Assembly: GCA_030838245.1 (NCBI GenBank)
Contig: JAUTXB010000107.1
Location: 1-8,916, forward strand
Length of the DNA: 8,916 nucleotides
Direction: 5' to 3'
From: Acidimicrobiaceae bacterium
Lineage (GTDB): Bacteria > Actinomycetota > Acidimicrobiia > Acidimicrobiales > RAAP-2
The first letter of the stretch is position 1, and each line of letters starts with the position of its first letter. Both the position numbers and the translations under genes were made by a program. Shown here piece by piece: positions 1 through 6,662 of the stretch. The notes below the pieces were generated by a model. The model was not told where the DNA came from. It did no database searches and was given only the letters and a program-made list of their open reading frames with translations.

Positions 1-809
1 GCCTCCACATCTCGCCCGACCTCGACACGGTGCTCTACACCCTGGCCGGCGCCATCAACGCCGAGACAGGATGGGGTCTGACCGGGGAGTCGTGGACGGT
101 GATGGAGGCACTGGAGCGACTGGGCGGCGTCACGTGGTTCCGCTTGGGCGACAAGGATCTCGCCACCCATTGCTTCCGTACGCAGCGCCTGGCCGAGGGC
201 GACACGCTGAGCGAGGTCACCACCCACCTGGCCCGAGCCTGGGGCGTCGAAGTGCGCTTGGTTCCCGTGTCGGACGATCCCGTCCGCACCCGGCTGCAGC
301 TGGCCGACGGGCCCGAAGTGGCCTTCCAGGAGTACTTCGTCCACCTGCACCACGACGTGGCCGTCTCCAGGGTCCGCTTCGAGGGCGCCGAGTCGGCCCG
401 ACCAGCCCCCGGAGTACTCGAGGCCATCGCCGACGCCTCGTCCATCGTGGTCTGCCCGTCCAACCCGGTGGTGTCGATCGGCCCGCTCCTGGCCGTGCCC
501 GGTGTCCGCCAGGCGCTGCTGTCACGCCGCGACCAGACGGTGGGCATCTCCCCCATCGTGGCCGGTGCAGCGCTCAAGGGCCCGGCCGACCGCCTGCTCA
601 CCGAGCTCGGGTTCGAGGCCTCCGTGGTCGGGGTGGCCCGCTGGTACGCCTCATGGGTGGGCACGCTGGTCATCGACGAGGCCGACGCGGCGCTGGCCGA
701 GGCGGTCGAGGCCGAGGGGGTGCGCTGCATCGTGGCCCCCACCATCATGTCCACCGTCGAACGGGCCGCCGAACTGGCCCGAACCGTCCTCGGAGCTCAC
801 GATGCCTGA
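1..809 (+). CDS. cofD: CofD/FbiA, F420 2-phospholactate (or enolpyruvyl) transferase, 5'-truncated by window edge
   Basis: This enzyme transfers the phospholactyl group (in actinobacteria probably phosphoenolpyruvyl) from its GDP-activated form to the flavin precursor FO, giving F420-0 or dehydro-F420-0 in the cytoplasm. The reading frame is open from base 3, so the gene starts before the window; 268 residues are visible of a family length of about 310-330. CofD features seen are PDLDTVLYTLAG near the left edge, WFRLGDKDLATH, FQEYFV, and the conserved SNPVVSIGPLLAVPG followed by GISPIV. The GTG at 30 lies inside conserved sequence and is not the real start. The stop overlaps the start of cofE by 8 bases, so the two are co-transcribed and probably translationally coupled. 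The family assignment is firm; the natural substrate (phospholactyl versus phosphoenolpyruvyl) cannot be read from this sequence. Confidence 0.95.
   Translation, partial: LHISPDLDTVLYTLAGAINAETGWGLTGESWTVMEALERLGGVTWFRLGDKDLATHCFRTQRLAEGDTLSEVTTHLARAWGVEVRLVPVSDDPVRTRLQLADGPEVAFQEYFVHLHHDVAVSRVRFEGAESARPAPGVLEAIADASSIVVCPSNPVVSIGPLLAVPGVRQALLSRRDQTVGISPIVAGAALKGPADRLLTELGFEASVVGVARWYASWVGTLVIDEADAALAEAVEAEGVRCIVAPTIMSTVERAAELARTVLGAHDA
792..795 (+). promoter_or_regulatory. Ribosome binding site for cofE
   Basis: GGAG lies inside the last codons of cofD with 6 bases between it and the ATG at 802. It is the main reason for choosing this start over the in-frame GTG at 901, which has no comparable motif at the right distance. 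Confidence 0.65.
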
Positions 810-1590
810 GTTGCCTAGCGACGAGAGCGTTGCCCCGTCCGGCTCACAAAGGGCCGGAGAGGAGCAGACCGGTGCGTCGCAGCCGGCGACGACCCTGTCG
901 GTGATCCCCGTCACGGGCATGGGCGAGGTACGCCCCGGCGACGACCTGGCCGAACTGCTTGTCGCCGCTGCCGGTATGTCAGCGCAAGACGGGGACGTGC
1001 TGGTGGTGACCCAGAAGGTGGTGTCCAAGGCCGAGGGTCGGCTGGTGGCGATCGACCCCGATGACCCCACGGCCAAGACGAGGCTGGTCGAGTCGGAGTC
1101 GGTGCGGATCCTGCGCCGTCGCGACGAGCTGATCATCGCCGAGACCAGTCACGGGTTCATCTGCGCCAACGCCGGTGTGGACCTGTCCAACGTCGACGCC
1201 GGTACTGCCGCCCTCTTGCCGGTTGACTCGGACCGCTCGGCTCGACGCATCCGCGACGCGCTGCACCACCGTCACGGCATCTCGGTCGGGGTGGTCATCT
1301 CCGACACTTTCGGGCGCCCCTGGCGCAAGGGGGTCACCGACGTCGCCATCGGTATCGCCGGCGTGGCCGGTGTCATCGACCTCAAGGGGACGCTGGACGC
1401 CTCGGGCCGGGTGCTCGAAGCCACCGAGGTGTGCGTCGCCGACGAGCTGGCCTCTGCGGCCGAACTGGTCATGGGCAAAGACCGCGGCGTGCCGGCCGCC
1501 ATCGTGCGCGGGGTCGACCCGGCATGGCTGCGACCGGCGTCGGTGGCCAGCGAGATCGTGCGGCCGCCAGGTGAAGATCTGTTTCGTTGA
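802..1590 (+). CDS. cofE: CofE, coenzyme F420-0:L-glutamate ligase (single domain)
   Basis: This GTP-dependent ligase adds gamma-linked glutamates to F420-0. The 262-residue product has the CofE domain from about residue 33 to the end: VIPVTGMGEVRPGDDL (34-49), DVLVVTQKVVSKAEGR (65-80), ETSHGFICANAGVDLSN (114-130), the signature SDTFGRPWRKG (167-177) with the following DVAIG, and LKGTLDASGRVLEATEVC (194-211). The first 30 residues are polar, low in complexity and outside the family core. A start at GTG 901 would remove them, but the ATG at 802 has a good ribosome site and overlaps the cofD stop. Mycobacterial FbiB is about 448 residues with a C-terminal nitroreductase-like domain; this protein stops at the end of the CofE domain, so dehydro-F420-0 reduction, if needed, must be encoded elsewhere. 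Family call is very secure. Confidence 0.95.
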   Translation: MPELPSDESVAPSGSQRAGEEQTGASQPATTLSVIPVTGMGEVRPGDDLAELLVAAAGMSAQDGDVLVVTQKVVSKAEGRLVAIDPDDPTAKTRLVESESVRILRRRDELIIAETSHGFICANAGVDLSNVDAGTAALLPVDSDRSARRIRDALHHRHGISVGVVISDTFGRPWRKGVTDVAIGIAGVAGVIDLKGTLDASGRVLEATEVCVADELASAAELVMGKDRGVPAAIVRGVDPAWLRPASVASEIVRPPGEDLFR

Positions 1591-1629
1591 GCGCTGGCTG
1601 GTTCAGTACCCTGAGAGCGCCTAGCTCAG
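1591..1629. terminator. Possible hairpin between convergent cofE and FKBP genes
   Basis: The 35-base gap between two convergent stop codons holds short inverted repeats: GCGCT (1591-1595) with AGCGC (1616-1620), an inner TCAG (1603-1606) with CTGA (1611-1614), and an alternative CTGAG (1611-1615) with CTCAG (1625-1629). The last two pairings exclude each other. There is no T-tract on either strand, so this is a weak candidate for a shared terminator and may be chance. Confidence 0.25.
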
Positions 1630-2003
1630 CGAATCCCCACCAGATCGACGACGAACACCAGCGTCTCATCGGGGCCGATGGCACCTCCGGCCCCTCGTGA
1701 GCCGTAGCCCAGATGGGGCGGGATGGTCAGCCGACGGCGACCGCCCACCCGCATGCCGGCGACACCCTGGTCCCAGCCGGCGATCACGTGCCCGGCCCCC
1801 AGCGGGAACTCGAAGTGCTCGTTGCGATCCCACGACGAGTCGAACTCGCTTCCGTTCGACCAGGCCACGCCCACGTAGTGCACCTGGACCTCGGACCCGG
1901 GCTGCGCCTCGGGCCCCGCGCCTTCCTCGATCTCCTCGATGGTCAGCTCGCTCGGCGGCTGCTCGGAGGGGATGGTGACGGTCGGCTTGGTGTCTGATGC
2001 CAT
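1626..2003 (-). CDS. FKBP-type peptidyl-prolyl cis-trans isomerase, small cytoplasmic form
   Basis: This protein catalyses cis-trans isomerisation of peptide bonds before proline and helps proteins fold. From the ATG at 2003 it has 125 residues: a short N-terminal extension and one FKBP domain from about residue 20 to the end. Active-site positions of human FKBP12 are matched by Y43, F54, D55, F64, V73-I74, W77, Y100 and F117. No signal peptide or membrane segment is seen. The frame is open up to an ATG at 2036, which would add 11 residues; I prefer 2003 because related actinobacterial FKBPs begin shortly before a K-P-x-V/I-x-x-P stretch like that at residues 6-12. It lies 73 bp downstream of the helicase on the same strand and is convergent with cofE. 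A -10-like box just upstream suggests its own leaderless promoter. Confidence 0.93.
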   Translation of the reverse strand: MASDTKPTVTIPSEQPPSELTIEEIEEGAGPEAQPGSEVQVHYVGVAWSNGSEFDSSWDRNEHFEFPLGAGHVIAGWDQGVAGMRVGGRRRLTIPPHLGYGSRGAGGAIGPDETLVFVVDLVGIR

Positions 2004-2009
2004 CCTCAG

Positions 2010-2015
2010 ACTGTA
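2010..2015 (-). promoter_or_regulatory. Candidate -10 box for leaderless FKBP mRNA
   Basis: On the minus strand TACAGT fits the actinobacterial TANNNT -10 pattern and is separated from the ATG at 2003 by only 6 bases, the distance expected if transcription starts at or next to the start codon. No purine-rich ribosome site at normal spacing precedes that ATG. No convincing -35 box lies 17 bases upstream, so the call is tentative. Confidence 0.33.
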
Positions 2016-2072
2016 GGCCCCTGACACGTGGGTCATAGCCAGAACCGACTCCGTCCGGCTGGCCGATCACGT

Positions 2073-2084
2073 GCCGCTAGCGGC
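2073..2084. repeat. Perfect 12-bp palindrome spanning the helicase stop codon
   Basis: GCCGCTAGCGGC is its own reverse complement, and the TAG stop of the helicase (2077-2079) lies in its centre. As RNA it could form only a four-pair stem with a four-base loop, and no T-tract follows, so it is a poor terminator. It may be chance in GC-rich DNA or a weak protein site. Confidence 0.4.
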
Positions 2085-3597
2085 TGTAGCCCTGCTTCGG
2101 ACCCCGCTTCTTGGTGCCGGAACCCGCCTTGAGATGACGGTTGGGCCGTGACGGCGCGCCGGGCTTCGACGCCGAGGCGCCCTCACCGGGACGGCGCCCA
2201 CGCGGCGGCTTCCCGTCGGCCGGCCAGCTCGAGTCGCGATCGGGCCGCCGGGGCGACGACGTCGTCGCTCCCGACCAGCCGGTCCGCTTGGGCGCACCGT
2301 CACCGGGGCGCTTCTTCCGATGGGGCGTCCCACCCGTTGAGGAGCCGGAGCCGGATCGGTTGGGCCCTCGGTTGCGATCGGTGTCCTCGAAGCCGCGGTG
2401 GCGGACTCGTGCGTCGCGCTCGGCCCGGGTCTTCCTGACCGACTCGACCGAGCCCTCGCCCAGGACGGCGGCCAGGGCCGAGAGGTCGGGCGCACCGGTG
2501 ACGGTGGCCACACCCAGGTCACGCTGCAGCCTCTTGACCGCTCCCGACTTGTCCGGGGTGACCAGGCTCACCACGACCCCCGACGCACCGGCCCGGGCCG
2601 TCCGGCCGGAGCGGTGCACGTAGTCCTTGGCATCGGCCGGCGGGTCGAAATGGATGACGGCCGTGACCCCGTCTACGTGGATGCCCCGCGCGGCGACGTC
2701 GGTGGCCACCAGGGCGTCCACATCCCCCCGCATGAACGAGGCCAGGGCACGCTCGCGCTGCTTTTGGCTGCGGTCCCCGTGGATTGCCGCCGCCCGGACA
2801 CCGCGGGTGTCGAGCTGACGGGCCATCCGGTCGGTGGCGTGCTTGGTCCGACAGAAGATGATGGTGGGTCCCGACGCCGTGACGATGTCCGCCGCCGTCC
2901 CCAGCCGATCTCCGGCCGCCACTTTCCAGAACACGTGGTGGGCCAGGGAGATGCTCTCCTTGGTCGCCTCGATCTCGTGGCGGGCCGGCTTTTTCTGGTA
3001 GCGGCGCACCAGGACGTCGATGTCGCCGTCCAGGGTGGCCGAGAACAAGAGGGTCTGCCGGCTCTCCGGTGTCTTGTCGAGCAGCCGGCGGACGTCGGGG
3101 AGGAACCCCATGTCGGCCATCCGATCGGCCTCGTCGATGACCACGATCTCGACGTTGTCGAGGTGGATGCTGCGACGCTCGATCAGGTCTGTGAGCCGCC
3201 CAGGACAGGCCACGGCCACATCGACCCCCTTGGACAGGGACTTCAGCTGCGGGCCATAGCCCACGCCGCCATAGAACGAGGCCACCCGAAGGTTGCGAGC
3301 AGACGCCAGTATCTCGATCTCGGTGGCCACCTGGGCGCACAGCTCGCGGGTCGGTGTGAGCACCAGAACCCTCGGATGTCCGGGTCGAGAGGCCTTGCCC
3401 TTGAGGCGGGTGATGGCGCCGAGGCCGAAGGCCAGCGTCTTCCCGGAGCCGGTGGGGGCCTTGCCGCAGATGTCGCGTCCGGCCAGGGCATCGGGCACGG
3501 TCATGGCCTGAATGGGGAACGGGGTGGTGATCGATCGTCGCTCGAGGGCGGCGACGAGGTCAGAGGGGACGCCGAGGTCGGCGAAGGAGGGAGGCAT
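2077..3597 (-). CDS. DEAD-box ATP-dependent RNA helicase with long basic C-terminal tail
   Basis: This cytoplasmic helicase uses ATP to unwind short RNA duplexes, typically in ribosome assembly, mRNA decay or cold adaptation. The 506-residue product has every DEAD-box motif: Q motif with F27 and Q30, Walker A APTGSGKT (47-54), PTREL (82-86), GG (110-111), CPGR in place of the usual TPGR (131-134), DEAD (155-158), SAT (186-188), IIFC (246-249), ATDVAARGIHV (298-308) and HRSGRTARAG (328-337). From about residue 385 to the end it is a disordered tail rich in R, K, G, S and P, as in RhlE-type proteins that bind RNA through the tail. The ATG at 3597 is followed at once by the usual SFADLGV opening; the site before it (GAAAG, 10 bases away) is weak. 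It stands alone, 152 bp from the sugar gene upstream. The exact subfamily cannot be fixed. Confidence 0.95.
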   Translation of the reverse strand: MPPSFADLGVPSDLVAALERRSITTPFPIQAMTVPDALAGRDICGKAPTGSGKTLAFGLGAITRLKGKASRPGHPRVLVLTPTRELCAQVATEIEILASARNLRVASFYGGVGYGPQLKSLSKGVDVAVACPGRLTDLIERRSIHLDNVEIVVIDEADRMADMGFLPDVRRLLDKTPESRQTLLFSATLDGDIDVLVRRYQKKPARHEIEATKESISLAHHVFWKVAAGDRLGTAADIVTASGPTIIFCRTKHATDRMARQLDTRGVRAAAIHGDRSQKQRERALASFMRGDVDALVATDVAARGIHVDGVTAVIHFDPPADAKDYVHRSGRTARAGASGVVVSLVTPDKSGAVKRLQRDLGVATVTGAPDLSALAAVLGEGSVESVRKTRAERDARVRHRGFEDTDRNRGPNRSGSGSSTGGTPHRKKRPGDGAPKRTGWSGATTSSPRRPDRDSSWPADGKPPRGRRPGEGASASKPGAPSRPNRHLKAGSGTKKRGPKQGYSR

Positions 3598-3749
3598 ATG
3601 GGCGCGCTTTCGTGCGATAAGTAACTGAGTACGGAGCGCAGAAAGAAGAAAGAAGCGAGTCAGTCACGACTCATCGCGCACCAGGGCTACCCCACCTTAG
3701 TTGATCCTGGGCCCCGACCGGTTGCACCCCCTCGGTGGACGCGCTCCGA
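3598..3749. other. 152-bp intergenic leader of the helicase, less GC-rich than its surroundings
   Basis: Between the epimerase stop and the helicase start lies DNA that is clearly richer in A and T than its neighbours, especially 3610-3672. On the helicase mRNA strand it would give a pyrimidine-rich run (about 3632-3656) and an inverted repeat GAGTC-N6-GACTC (3657-3661 with 3668-3672). I find no confident -10/-35 pair. It probably holds the helicase promoter and a 5' untranslated leader, as DEAD-box helicase genes often have, but this is inference. Confidence 0.4.
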
Positions 3750-4709
3750 TCAGGGTTCGTCGCCCAGCCGGTGCCGTATGAAATCGAGCACCGCGCCTGT
3801 GCCGTCGGCCAGGCTGGTCCATGGCTTCCAGCCCAGCTGGATGCCGGCGCGGCCCGGGTCGAGGCTGCTCCGCATGACCTCGCCCTGTCGCATGGGCGCG
3901 TGGGTGGCGCTGTCCTCGATACCGGCCTGATTGACCATCTCGGCGTACAGCTCGTTGACCGACGTCTCGGTGCCGGTGCCGATGTTGCAGACCAGCCCCC
4001 CGCCCCTGGTGGCCCCGCGGACGAATGCGTCGACCACGTCGTCGACGTACACGAAGTCCCGGGTCTGCTCGCCATCGCCGAAGATGGTCACCGGCTGACC
4101 CCGCAACAGGCGCTCGGCGAAGATAGCCACCACCCCGGCCTCGCCGTGGGGATCCTGGCGGGGCCCGTACACATTGGCCAGGGCCAGGGCCGAGAACTCG
4201 AGTGAGTGCAGCTCCCGGTAGGCCACGAGATAGTCGATGGCCGCCTTCTTCGACACCCCGTAGGGCGACAGCGGTCGGTGGGCGTGCGACTCGGTTACGG
4301 GCAGATCGGCCGGATCGGGCTCGCCGTACAGGGTGCCCCCGCTGGCCGCGAACACCACGCGACTCGATGCCGCAGCGCGCGCACCCTCGAGCACCCGGAG
4401 GGTGCCGAGCAGGTTGACGTCGGCATCGAACACCGGTTGGGCCACCGAGACGCGCACGTCGGCTTGGGCGGCCAGATGGAAGACCACCTCGGGCCGACGC
4501 TTCACCATGAGGTCGACGATCTCGGTCGAGCGCACATCGAGGTTGTGAAAGGTCAGATTGCGCCCGGCGGCCGACCGGGCGTCGGTCAGGTTGCCCAGCG
4601 ACCCGGTCGAGAGATTGTCGACCACGTCGACGGAATGGCCCTCGGCCAACAAGCGATCGACCAGGGTGGAGCCGATGAACCCCGCGCCCCCGGTGACTAT
4701 GGCGCGCAC
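3750..4709 (-). CDS. NAD-dependent NDP-sugar epimerase/dehydratase, GalE-like extended SDR
   Basis: A 319-residue extended short-chain dehydrogenase/reductase, probably a UDP-glucose 4-epimerase or relative that supplies an activated sugar to the envelope pathway. It shows the Rossmann motif TGGAGFIG (6-13), an acidic residue ending the second strand (D31, followed by N32-L33) expected for NAD(H), HLAAQ (78-82), the active-site SGGTLYGE (123-130) with T126, the catalytic Y150-x3-K154, NVYGPRQ (179-185) and GDGEQTRDFVYVDD (211-224). The frame is open to a GTG at 4733, which would overlap the preceding gene by 20 bases. I chose the GTG at 4709: it gives the standard N-terminus directly before the glycine motif, has GGAG 9 bases upstream, and falls just after the preceding stop. 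The sugar substrate cannot be read from the sequence; dTDP-glucose dehydratase is less likely because that family is usually longer. Confidence 0.88.
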   Translation of the reverse strand: MRAIVTGGAGFIGSTLVDRLLAEGHSVDVVDNLSTGSLGNLTDARSAAGRNLTFHNLDVRSTEIVDLMVKRRPEVVFHLAAQADVRVSVAQPVFDADVNLLGTLRVLEGARAAASSRVVFAASGGTLYGEPDPADLPVTESHAHRPLSPYGVSKKAAIDYLVAYRELHSLEFSALALANVYGPRQDPHGEAGVVAIFAERLLRGQPVTIFGDGEQTRDFVYVDDVVDAFVRGATRGGGLVCNIGTGTETSVNELYAEMVNQAGIEDSATHAPMRQGEVMRSSLDPGRAGIQLGWKPWTSLADGTGAVLDFIRHRLGDEP

Positions 4710-4713
4710 GTGC

Positions 4714-5805
4714 TCAGGCTCCAGAAGGGACACGCTCGCCGTCGGCGATCGACCCGGACGGCATCACCACATCGGCACCGATGACGGAGAGCGGTCGTAT
4801 CGAGCATCGTTGACCGATGGTAGCGCCCGGCCCGACGATCGAGCCTTCCACCGTGGCCCGCGCCGCTACCCGAGAACCGGGGAGGAGCACCGAGCCGAGC
4901 ACGGTCGCCCCCTCCTCGACAATGGCACCACTCCCGATCACCGAGCCGCCAACCACCGCACCGGGCTCGAGCCTTGCGCCCGAGGCCAGCAGTGAGCCGG
5001 TCACCGCGGCACCCTCGGCGGATACGTCGCCGGTCACCCACACCCCATCCCCCACTCCCGGGTCGAGGGCGGCACCCGGAGCCGGCACTATGCCGCGCCG
5101 TCCGAGCAAGAGGTCAAGGTGGGCACGCAGGTACGAGGCCGGTGTCCCGGTGTCGATCCAGTACACGTCGGAGCCCAGGGCGAACAGCGTTCCCGCCTCC
5201 ACCAGCGACGGGAACGTCTCGCGCTCGATCGAGACCCGTCGACCCTTGGGGATGCGGGCCAGCACCTCGGGCTCGAGCACGTAGGTCCCGGCGTTGATCA
5301 GGTTGGTCGGCACCTCGTCGCGCGGCGGCTTCTCGATGAACGCCTCGACCTTGCCCTGGGCGTCCGTCGGGACCACGCCGTAGGACGACGGATCGTCCAC
5401 CGGAGTCAGGCTGATGGTGGCCTCGGCCCGGTGACTGCGATGGAAGTCGACCAGGGCGGTGATGTCGAGGTCGGTGAGCACGTCTCCGTTGACGACCACG
5501 AAGGTCTCGTCGACCCCGGCATGGTCGGCGGCGAACCGAATGGCTCCGGCGGTATCGAGCGGCTCGGGCTCCACGGCATAGGACAGGCGAACACCACCGG
5601 CTGACCCATCGGGGTAGGCGTTGATGAACGCGTCGGGCCGGTAGCCGAGCGACAGGACGGCGTCTTCGATCCCGTGGGCAGCCAGCTGGCCCAGAACCCG
5701 CTCGATCATGGGTTGCTCCATCACCGGGAGCATTTGCTTGGGAGTGGTCAGCGTCAGGGGGCGAAGTCTCGTCCCCTCGCCGCCCACAAGGACGACGGCT
5801 CTCAC
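4714..5805 (-). CDS. NDP-sugar pyrophosphorylase, mannose-1-phosphate guanylyltransferase type
   Basis: This enzyme joins a sugar-1-phosphate to an NTP to give an NDP-sugar, most likely GDP-mannose by comparison with mycobacterial ManB (Rv3264c, about 359 residues; 363 here). The nucleotidyltransferase domain (about 1-235) has GGEGTRLRPLT (8-18) with K23 as the catalytic-type lysine, NGD (106-108), EKP (158-160), NAGTY (171-175) and WIDTG (216-220). The C-terminal part, from about 245 to 345, is built of hexad-like repeats (GSVIGSGAIV, GSIVGPGATI and others) of a left-handed beta-helix. The frame is open far upstream to 6201, but that part is the wrong frame of the membrane-protein gene. The true start is GTG 5805, which overlaps the previous stop by 4 bases (GTGA) and begins VRAVVLVGGEGT. 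Glucose-1-phosphate thymidylyl- or uridylyltransferase activity cannot be excluded. A GalE-like gene follows directly. Confidence 0.9.
   Translation of the reverse strand: MRAVVLVGGEGTRLRPLTLTTPKQMLPVMEQPMIERVLGQLAAHGIEDAVLSLGYRPDAFINAYPDGSAGGVRLSYAVEPEPLDTAGAIRFAADHAGVDETFVVVNGDVLTDLDITALVDFHRSHRAEATISLTPVDDPSSYGVVPTDAQGKVEAFIEKPPRDEVPTNLINAGTYVLEPEVLARIPKGRRVSIERETFPSLVEAGTLFALGSDVYWIDTGTPASYLRAHLDLLLGRRGIVPAPGAALDPGVGDGVWVTGDVSAEGAAVTGSLLASGARLEPGAVVGGSVIGSGAIVEEGATVLGSVLLPGSRVAARATVEGSIVGPGATIGQRCSIRPLSVIGADVVMPSGSIADGERVPSGA
4719..4722 (-). promoter_or_regulatory. Ribosome binding site supporting the epimerase start at 4709
   Basis: On the minus strand GGAG sits 9 bases before GTG 4709, inside the last codons of the pyrophosphorylase gene. 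The upstream alternative GTG 4733 has no such motif, so this site decides the start. Confidence 0.55.
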
Positions 5806-6647
5806 TTCGTGGTTCCGCTCGTCCCGGCCGGTGCCGTGGTAGTAGGCGCAACCGCGGTAGTGGGCGTCGTGGTGGCAGGCGGTGCCGTCGTCGCCGTGGG
5901 CGCCGTGGTCGCGGTGGTGGGTGCCGTGGTGGTCGGGGCCGTGGTCGCCGAAGTCGGCGCCGTGGTCGTGGTCGTCGAGGCGCCCGAAGCTGCGGTGATG
6001 AGGCTGGTGATCGTCGAAGCCGGCGGCATGGGCACGTTCGCACCGGCGGCCACGAAGGCAATGGTGATCATCTGGTTGTTGGCCAACTTGACCTCCGTTG
6101 GATTGCCACTCACCTCCGTACCCGTCTTCGACTCGAAATTGGGCCACGTCTTCACAACGACGAACGCTTGCTTGCCCGCTTGGGGAGTTCCATTGGCGCA
6201 CGTCTGTCCGTTGGACATGACCTTCTTACCGGGATACTGGAAGGTCGTCGAGGTGAGGGTGAGGCCCTTGTACTCCGAGACGAACTTGCCGAGCGTGGCA
6301 TTGCCACCCGACTCCGACTTGTTCTTCGGAGACACCGTGACGACCCCGGTGCCGTCGGTGGTGAGGCCGGAGGTTGTGCTGGTATCGGCGGGGAGATTGG
6401 GCTGCATGGTTCCGCACACGTCGATGCCCAGAGCCACGTGCCACGTGTCCGACGTGGTCGGTGCGCCCGCCGACGAAGTGTTCGGATGGGTGCGCTGGTA
6501 GCGGCTGAATCCGACCAGGAGGAGACCCACGATCACGATGACGGCCAGGCTGGCGTACCAATTGATCGGTGCCTGGCCGCGATAGGTGCGGCCCCCACCG
6601 GTGGACGCGGCACGCGCCACCCATTTGCCTGTCGAGTCGCTGGCCAT
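5802..6647 (-). CDS. Membrane-anchored extracytoplasmic protein of unknown function with Thr/Ala/Pro-rich tail
   Basis: I do not recognise a named family. The 281-residue product starts with about 28 basic, polar residues, then one hydrophobic segment (about 31-48, YASLAVIVIVGLLLVGFS), which looks like a signal anchor. A folded region follows (about 65-220) with exactly two cysteines, C78 and C150, in position to form one disulphide outside the membrane. The tail from about residue 224 is almost only T, A and P with a few S, G and V, typical of cell-wall-spanning and O-glycosylated regions. No catalytic motif is visible. The ATG at 6647 lacks a strong ribosome site. Its stop overlaps the start of the mannose-1-phosphate guanylyltransferase-like gene by 4 bases, so the two are probably translated together. 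An envelope role, possibly as an O-mannosylated protein, is inference from this coupling and the tail. Confidence 0.85.
   Translation of the reverse strand: MASDSTGKWVARAASTGGGRTYRGQAPINWYASLAVIVIVGLLLVGFSRYQRTHPNTSSAGAPTTSDTWHVALGIDVCGTMQPNLPADTSTTSGLTTDGTGVVTVSPKNKSESGGNATLGKFVSEYKGLTLTSTTFQYPGKKVMSNGQTCANGTPQAGKQAFVVVKTWPNFESKTGTEVSGNPTEVKLANNQMITIAFVAAGANVPMPPASTITSLITAASGASTTTTTAPTSATTAPTTTAPTTATTAPTATTAPPATTTPTTAVAPTTTAPAGTSGTTK
5805..5975 (-). repeat. Low-complexity imperfect repeats encoding the Thr/Ala/Pro tail
   Basis: About 170 bases are made of variations on a short GC-rich word (GCCGTGGTCG and similar on the plus strand), encoding runs such as TTAPTTTAPTTATTAPT. The translated pattern is roughly T-T-A-P with varying spacing. 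Such DNA is prone to slippage, and its length may vary between strains. Confidence 0.75.
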
Positions 6648-6656
6648 CGGGACGAC

Positions 6657-6662
6657 ACCCTA
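6657..6662 (-). promoter_or_regulatory. Weak candidate -10 box for the membrane-protein operon
   Basis: TAGGGT on the minus strand matches TANNNT and lies 9 bases before ATG 6647, in the 97-bp gap after the rhamnosyltransferase gene. No -35 box is seen at 17 bases. If real it would give a near-leaderless transcript for the membrane protein, pyrophosphorylase and epimerase genes. Confidence 0.2.

Noticed and set aside
502..801. Upstream extension of the cofE frame by 100 codons
   Set aside because: It overlaps conserved cofD coding sequence, and its translation is low-complexity with no match to the CofE N-terminus.
2398..3624. A 408-codon open frame on the plus strand opposite the helicase
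   Set aside because: It lies wholly antisense to a gene with every DEAD-box motif. Its translation has no recognisable domain and has the G/D/V/H-rich make-up of a GC-rich shadow frame.
3673..3749. Possible terminator after the epimerase gene (CCAGG...CCTGG and CACC...GGTG pairs)
   Set aside because: The stems are only 4-5 pairs, one of them with a long loop, and no T-tract follows on the minus strand. This is below what I would call a terminator.
5806..6201. N-terminal extension of the pyrophosphorylase frame rich in H and D (HH, DH repeats), looking like a metal-binding region
   Set aside because: It is the alternate frame of the Thr-rich tail of the upstream gene. The real start at 5805 gives the standard N-terminus and a 4-base overlap.
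5674..6501. A plus-strand open frame with a long Val/Ala/Gly-rich stretch resembling membrane helices
   Set aside because: The hydrophobic stretch is only the reverse reading of the Thr/Ala/Pro repeat codons. It is antisense to the membrane-protein and pyrophosphorylase genes.
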